The notes under the pieces are model-generated. The model searched no databases, had not been told where the DNA came from, and worked only from the letters and a program-made list of their open reading frames with translations. From positions 1-8,244 of the forward strand of contig VBEU01000021.1 of the NCBI GenBank assembly GCA_005883775.1: 8,244 nt of DNA, written 5' to 3'. Numbering within the stretch: position 1 is the stretch's first letter; the number at the start of each line of letters is the position of its first letter. Source of the DNA: Chloroflexota bacterium. Lineage in GTDB: Bacteria > Chloroflexota > Limnocylindria > P2-11E. The translations under genes were made by a program, and so were the position numbers. Shown here in pieces: positions 5,116 to 8,244 of the stretch.

Positions 5116-5568
5116 ATGCAGCTCAAGCCCGGCGACGAGGCCCCGGCGTTCACGCTGCACGACGAAGAAGGCAAAGTCGTCTCCACAAAGGACCTCAAGG
5201 GGAAGCGGTATGTCGTCTACTTCTACCCAAAGGACGACACGCCGGGCTGCACGACCGAGGCCTGCCAGTTCACCGACAACTTCCCGCAGTTCGAGATGCT
5301 CGGCGTGCCCGTGCTCGGCGTCTCGCAGGACGACGCCGCCGCGCATCAGGCGTTCCGGAAGAAGTACGGCCTTCGCGTGCGCTTGCTGAGCGATCCCGAC
5401 CGCAAGGCGCATCGGGCGTACGGGGCGTGGGGCGAACGGCCAGGACGCGGCGAGGGTGTTATCCGCTCGACCTTCCTTATCGGCTCCGACGGGCGCGTGG
5501 AGAAGGCGTGGTACTCCGTGAAGCCCGACGGCCACGCGCTTGAGGTGCTTTCCGCCCTTCGCGCCTGA
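5116..5568 (+). CDS. bcp: thioredoxin-dependent peroxiredoxin, Bcp/PrxQ family
   Basis: A 150-aa cytoplasmic thiol peroxidase that reduces hydrogen peroxide and organic hydroperoxides with electrons from thioredoxin. The thioredoxin fold opens with LKPGDEAPAFTL. The active-site block is YPKDDTPGCTTEACQF: Thr42, Pro43 and peroxidatic Cys45, with the resolving Cys50 five residues on, the two-Cys atypical PrxQ arrangement. Arg117 in RSTFLI completes the peroxidatic pocket. Length and ends are normal for the family, so the gene looks intact. It begins 49 nt after the peptidase fragment and is probably transcribed alone. The last 92 bp overlap the 3' end of the convergent deacetylase gene; the Bcp protein is the normal partner in that overlap. 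Confidence 0.95.
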   Translation: MQLKPGDEAPAFTLHDEEGKVVSTKDLKGKRYVVYFYPKDDTPGCTTEACQFTDNFPQFEMLGVPVLGVSQDDAAAHQAFRKKYGLRVRLLSDPDRKAHRAYGAWGERPGRGEGVIRSTFLIGSDGRVEKAWYSVKPDGHALEVLSALRA

Positions 5569-6301
5569 CGTCGCGGCGCGGCGCGCCATCTTCCTCGAAA
5601 CGCATCACCTTGAAGCCTTCGGCGTACGCGTAGCGCTTCTTCTTGCCGGCTTCCTTCATCCAGCTCTTGATGAAGTCGACGCTGTCTTCGTCGATCTGCG
5701 ACTTATGTGCGAGCAGAGCTTTGATCTTCACGTCGACGACATCACTGACGTCGACGACCGTGTCCGGCGCGCCGAACGCCATGAGGAAGAGCGCCTTCGG
5801 CTTGTGCGGCTCCAGTCGCTCCTTCTGCCAGAGCTCCGGCAGCATCTGGCGCGTCGACGCATCCGGGTTGATCGAGCGCAGGACCACTTCTGAGGCTGCG
5901 ATGTGATCTGGGTGGTTCACGTATCCGCCGCCATAACGCATCGTCGGATCCATCGTGAAGATCACGTCCGGGCGATGGATGCGGATCTGGCGCGCGACCG
6001 CGCGACGCACGTCGATCGTCGGCTCCAGATAGCCGTCCTCAAACTCCAGGAAGACGACGTTCTTGACTCCCAGGATCTTGGCGGCTTCGCTCTGCTCCGT
6101 CGCGCGGATATCGCGGAGACGTTCGCGGGTCATATCCGGGTCCTGGGACCCCGACGCGCCGTTCGTGACCATGCAATACGTGAACTCGACGCCGGCCTTC
6201 GCCCACTTGGCGACGGTCCCGGCCATCCCGAACTCGGCGTCGTCCGGGTGCGCGTAAATCGCCATCGCCCGCTGAACGTCAAGCGTCTTGTCGAACCGCA
6301 T
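5477..6301 (-). CDS. PIG-L family (LmbE-like) N-deacetylase
   Basis: A zinc-dependent deacetylase of the family that includes MshB, BshB and Mca. The substrate is normally an N-acetylglucosaminyl or related amide; which one here cannot be told. AHPDDAE (17-23) supplies zinc ligands His18 and Asp21 with catalytic Asp20, and HPDH (130-133) supplies the third ligand His133. The Rossmann-like core continues to about residue 235 (AYAEGFKVMRF), where homologues usually end. Residues 236-274 form an Arg-rich tail (13 Arg in 39 residues), mostly antisense to bcp, which looks like read-through after loss of the original stop. No signal peptide, so cytoplasmic. AGAGG touches the ATG at 6301 directly, too close for a standard ribosome site. 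The family makes low-molecular-weight thiols such as mycothiol or bacillithiol in some phyla; the adjacent peroxiredoxin fits redox biology but proves nothing. Confidence 0.9.
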   Translation of the reverse strand: MRFDKTLDVQRAMAIYAHPDDAEFGMAGTVAKWAKAGVEFTYCMVTNGASGSQDPDMTRERLRDIRATEQSEAAKILGVKNVVFLEFEDGYLEPTIDVRRAVARQIRIHRPDVIFTMDPTMRYGGGYVNHPDHIAASEVVLRSINPDASTRQMLPELWQKERLEPHKPKALFLMAFGAPDTVVDVSDVVDVKIKALLAHKSQIDEDSVDFIKSWMKEAGKKKRYAYAEGFKVMRFEEDGAPRRDVRREGRKAPQARGRRASRSTTPSPRARRSR

Positions 6302-6335
6302 CCTCTAAGTGTGCACGCGCAGCGGCGCGGCGGGT

Positions 6336-6361
6336 CCTGTCCCAAGGGGCAGGGGCCCCTG
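6336..6361. promoter_or_regulatory. overlapping inverted repeats in the divergent spacer
   Basis: CCTGTCCC (6336-6343) pairs with GGGGCAGG (6346-6353), including one G-T pair, and CAGGGGCCCCTG (6350-6361) is a perfect 12-bp palindrome. The two share CAGG, so as RNA they could not form together. They lie 35-60 bp upstream of the deacetylase start and about 190 bp upstream of galK. A protein-binding site or a transcript hairpin are both possible; no T-tract follows, so this is not a typical terminator. Confidence 0.4.
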
Positions 6362-6535
6362 ACGGCGTAGCCGCTCGGGGCCGTGCGCTCACCGCACCCT
6401 CCCCGCCGATGCGTCGTTCGCTGCGCTCACGCCGCTGGGCGGCTCCCCGGGCACCCGCGGTTCGCGCACAACCCTCTCGCCGGTGCCACCCGCCGCCCGG
6501 CGCTTCATGAATGCGGCTGCGATCGCGACGACGTT

Positions 6536-6541
6536 TATCGT
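6536..6541 (+). promoter_or_regulatory. candidate -10 of the galK operon
   Basis: TATCGT fits TANNNT and matches TATAAT at 4 of 6 positions. It ends 9 nt before the galK ATG at 6551, which would give a leaderless or nearly leaderless message. No strong Shine-Dalgarno precedes the ATG. No -35 was recognised. Confidence 0.3.
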
Positions 6542-6550
6542 GCGCGGGCA

Positions 6551-7603
6551 ATGCTCACCGCGACGGGATTCGCGCCGGGAAGAATCAATTTGATCGGCGA
6601 GCACACGGATTACAACGACGGGCTCGTCATGCCAATCGCGCTCCGCTTGGGCGTCACGGTCGCTGCGACATCGCGCGACGACACCAGCGTCCGATTGACG
6701 ACCGACGCCGCCGTCTCCCCACGCGATGTTGCGTACGTCCTCGGCGCCGAGGAAAGAGACGGCACCTGGGTGGACCGCGCGCGAGGCGTCACCGCGATGC
6801 TCGCACGGGAGGGCGCCGCCATCCGCGGGTTTGACGCTGAGATCACGTCGGATCTACCCGTTGGCGCGGGTCTGGGCTCGAGCGCGGCATTCGCGATCGC
6901 GCTTCTGCGTTCGCTTTCGAAGCTCTTCGATCTCGCCCTTGACGATCCCGCAAGCGCGCGCCTCGCCCACGCGGCGGAGACCGAGTTCGCGGGAGCTCGG
7001 GCGGGAATGCTGGACCAGCTGGCATCGGTTTATGGACGCGCCAAGGACGCTCTGCTCATCGATATGCGCGACCACGCCACCCAGGTGATCCCGCTTCCAT
7101 CGACCATCGAGCTCGCCGTGATCGATTCCGGCACGCGCCACGAGCACGCGACGGGCGGGTATAACCGCAGACGGGCGGAGTGCGAGGACGCCTGCCTCCA
7201 CCTTGGCATCGCGTCGCTGCGTGACATCGACGGGAGTCCCCTGGACGAATTACTTGAGCGGCTGCCTGCGCCCCTCGATCGGCGGGTTCGTCACGTCGTC
7301 ACCGAGAACGGGCGCGTGCGTCGAGCGGTCGACGCCGTTCGCGCCCGAGATGACGTGGAGCTCGGTCAGCTCCTGAACGCGTCGCATCGTTCGCTGCGCG
7401 ACGACTACGAGGTCTCGACGCCTGAGCTCGATGAGCTCACCGGGCTCGCGATCGGCGCAGGTGCGCTGGGAGCGCGCATGGTTGGCGGGGGCTTTGGCGG
7501 CAGCATCATCGCGCTCACGCGGCGAGGCAGAGGACACGACCTGGCGGCTGAGGCTCTCGCGCGTTATCGCGATCGCGGGCGCCTCGTTGCCGTCGTGCCG
7601 TAA
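6551..7603 (+). CDS. galK: galactokinase (GHMP kinase)
   Basis: Galactokinase phosphorylates alpha-D-galactose with ATP at C1, the first committed step of the Leloir pathway, in the cytoplasm. The 350-aa product has the galactokinase signature GRINLIGEHTDYNDG (10-24; Arg11, Glu17, His18 and Asp20 for substrate and catalysis). The GHMP ATP-binding loop is LPVGAGLGSSAAF (102-114), the catalytic Asp155 lies in GMLDQLAS, and the C-terminal motif is GARMVGGGFGGSIIAL, where the frequent Cys of GGGFGGC is Ser. The ATG at 6551 is chosen because it begins five residues before the conserved FAPGR; the frame is open 168 bp further upstream but that part is low-complexity. The stop overlaps the next ATG (TAATG), so it is translationally coupled to an alpha-galactosidase, which makes galactose the natural substrate rather than another GHMP sugar. 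Confidence 0.93.
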   Translation: MLTATGFAPGRINLIGEHTDYNDGLVMPIALRLGVTVAATSRDDTSVRLTTDAAVSPRDVAYVLGAEERDGTWVDRARGVTAMLAREGAAIRGFDAEITSDLPVGAGLGSSAAFAIALLRSLSKLFDLALDDPASARLAHAAETEFAGARAGMLDQLASVYGRAKDALLIDMRDHATQVIPLPSTIELAVIDSGTRHEHATGGYNRRRAECEDACLHLGIASLRDIDGSPLDELLERLPAPLDRRVRHVVTENGRVRRAVDAVRARDDVELGQLLNASHRSLRDDYEVSTPELDELTGLAIGAGALGARMVGGGFGGSIIALTRRGRGHDLAAEALARYRDRGRLVAVVP

Positions 7604-8244
7604 TGGGCATCGGACGGCTCTCGGACGGGCTCGCGCCAACGCCACCGATGGGATGGAACAGCTGGAATCGGTTCGGCCCAAAGATCGACGAGACGTTGGT
7701 GCTGGAGACGGCCGAGGCGATGGTGACATCCGGTATGCGAGACGCCGGATATCGCTACCTCGTGATCGACGATGGTTGGATGGCGCCCGAGCGCGATCGG
7801 AACGGCGACTTCGTCGCCGATCCCGACAAGTTCCCGAGCGGAATGAAGAAGTTGGCGGATCGGATTCACGGGCTCGGGCTCCGCTTCGGCATCTACACCG
7901 ACGCGGGCACGAAGACCTGTCAAGACCTACCGGCCAGCCTCGGCTACGAGTTCCGGGATGCGCGCCGTTTCGCCGAGTGGGGTGTCGACTACGTCAAGGT
8001 CGATTGGTGCCACACGGAGGGCATGGGTCCGCGCGCCTTGTATGCCAAGTGGGCCATCGCGCTCCGCGCCGCGCGGCGGGTCATCGTGCTTTCGATCTGC
8101 GAGTGGGGACGTTCTCGCCCATGGGAGTGGGCCGGCGAGATCGGGCATCTCTGGCGCACCAGCTGGGACATCCAACCCGAGTGGTCGAGCATTCTGACGA
8201 TCCTCGATCGCCAGGCCGACCTGCATCGGTTCGCCGGGCCGGAT
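7603..8244 (+). CDS. GH27 alpha-galactosidase, partial (3' end beyond the window)
   Basis: The first 214 codons of a glycoside hydrolase family 27 enzyme, which hydrolyses terminal alpha-1,6-galactosides such as melibiose or raffinose. Evidence: PPMGWNSWNRFG (14-25), the family N-terminal motif; YLVIDDGWM (52-60); LGLRFGIYTDAGTKTC (91-106); the nucleophile Asp134 in YVKVDWC; SICEWG (164-169); and the acid/base Asp189 in RTSWDI. The (beta/alpha)8 barrel is incomplete because the frame runs open to the last base. The ATG overlaps the galK stop by one base (TAATG). No signal peptide is present, so the enzyme is likely cytoplasmic and needs an uptake system for its substrate, probably encoded further downstream. 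GH36 is less likely given the N-terminal MGWNSW start. Beta-L-arabinopyranosidase is the main alternative activity in the family. Confidence 0.92.
   Translation, partial: MGIGRLSDGLAPTPPMGWNSWNRFGPKIDETLVLETAEAMVTSGMRDAGYRYLVIDDGWMAPERDRNGDFVADPDKFPSGMKKLADRIHGLGLRFGIYTDAGTKTCQDLPASLGYEFRDARRFAEWGVDYVKVDWCHTEGMGPRALYAKWAIALRAARRVIVLSICEWGRSRPWEWAGEIGHLWRTSWDIQPEWSSILTILDRQADLHRFAGPD

Larger units (their letters stand above)
6302..6550. other. 249-bp GC-rich divergent spacer rich in small hairpins
   Basis: This spacer separates the deacetylase (leftward) from galK (rightward) and must hold both promoters. Beyond the inverted repeats at 6336-6361, it has GTGCG-CTCAC-CGCAC (6383-6397), GCCGC-TGG-GCGGC (6431-6443) and a 9-bp direct repeat TGCGCTCAC (6384-6392 and 6422-6430). 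A reading frame in phase with galK stays open from 6383, but its product is Arg/Pro-rich with no resemblance to galactokinase, so I treat it as non-coding. It may be a dispersed intergenic repeat or a structured leader; the window alone cannot tell. Confidence 0.45.

Noticed and set aside
5560..5590. GC-rich palindromic bases (GGCGCGCC) as a bidirectional terminator between bcp and the deacetylase
   Set aside because: No T-tract on either side, and the region is inside the deacetylase reading frame; the symmetry is what high GC alone would give.
6383..6550. In-frame upstream extension of galK
   Set aside because: The 56 extra residues are Arg/Pro/Ala-rich, unlike any galactokinase N-terminus, and overlap a hairpin-rich spacer. 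The ATG at 6551 places the GRxNLIGEH motif at the normal distance.

Overview
The window is compact, GC-rich bacterial chromosome. Gene content (a multi-pass membrane Ser/Thr kinase, a TfoX-N protein, a PIG-L deacetylase, a secreted protein with an Ig-like domain and a metallopeptidase domain, galactoside catabolism), the scarcity of strong Shine-Dalgarno sites and a Gram-positive-type LexA motif suggest Chloroflexota or a related Terrabacteria lineage, or less likely Actinomycetota. This placement is an inference from style; no marker gene here fixes it.

Left part (1-2343): a kinase gene (79-1983, +) meets a small TfoX-N gene (1984-2343, -) stop codon to stop codon with no spacer. Middle part (2344-3538): a 114-bp intergenic stretch holds a sigma70-like promoter whose -10 lies inside a perfect palindrome, TAGAACA-GG-TGTTCTA. 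This contains the LexA core GAAC-N4-GTTC. The promoter drives a 338-aa HNH-type protein made of two copies of the same zinc-finger/HNH module, in exact 170-residue register. The gene ends inside a tRNA-Gly(CCC) gene, sharing 10 bp with it. This SOS-like box, double HNH protein and tRNA junction is the most unusual part of the window.

Next (3584-5066) come a 72-aa protein of unknown function and a secreted protein broken by a frame change near 4308-4312. Its first fragment has a signal peptide and a truncated Ig-like/FW-like domain. The second carries an HEFIH zinc-metallopeptidase domain. A short deletion at a CAGGT repeat explains the break.

Then (5116-6301) a Bcp-type peroxiredoxin (+) and a PIG-L family deacetylase (-) converge and overlap by 92 bp. 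The deacetylase seems to have lost its original stop codon and gained an Arg-rich tail antisense to bcp.

Right part (6302-8244): a 249-bp hairpin-rich divergent spacer precedes galactokinase (galK, 6551-7603). A GH27 alpha-galactosidase is coupled to galK by TAATG and runs off the window. With no signal peptide on the glycosidase, the pair reads as intracellular use of imported alpha-galactosides: hydrolysis to galactose, then phosphorylation into the Leloir pathway.

I saw no CRISPR array, insertion sequence, integrase, rRNA or replication origin. No gene-free stretch exceeds 300 bp.
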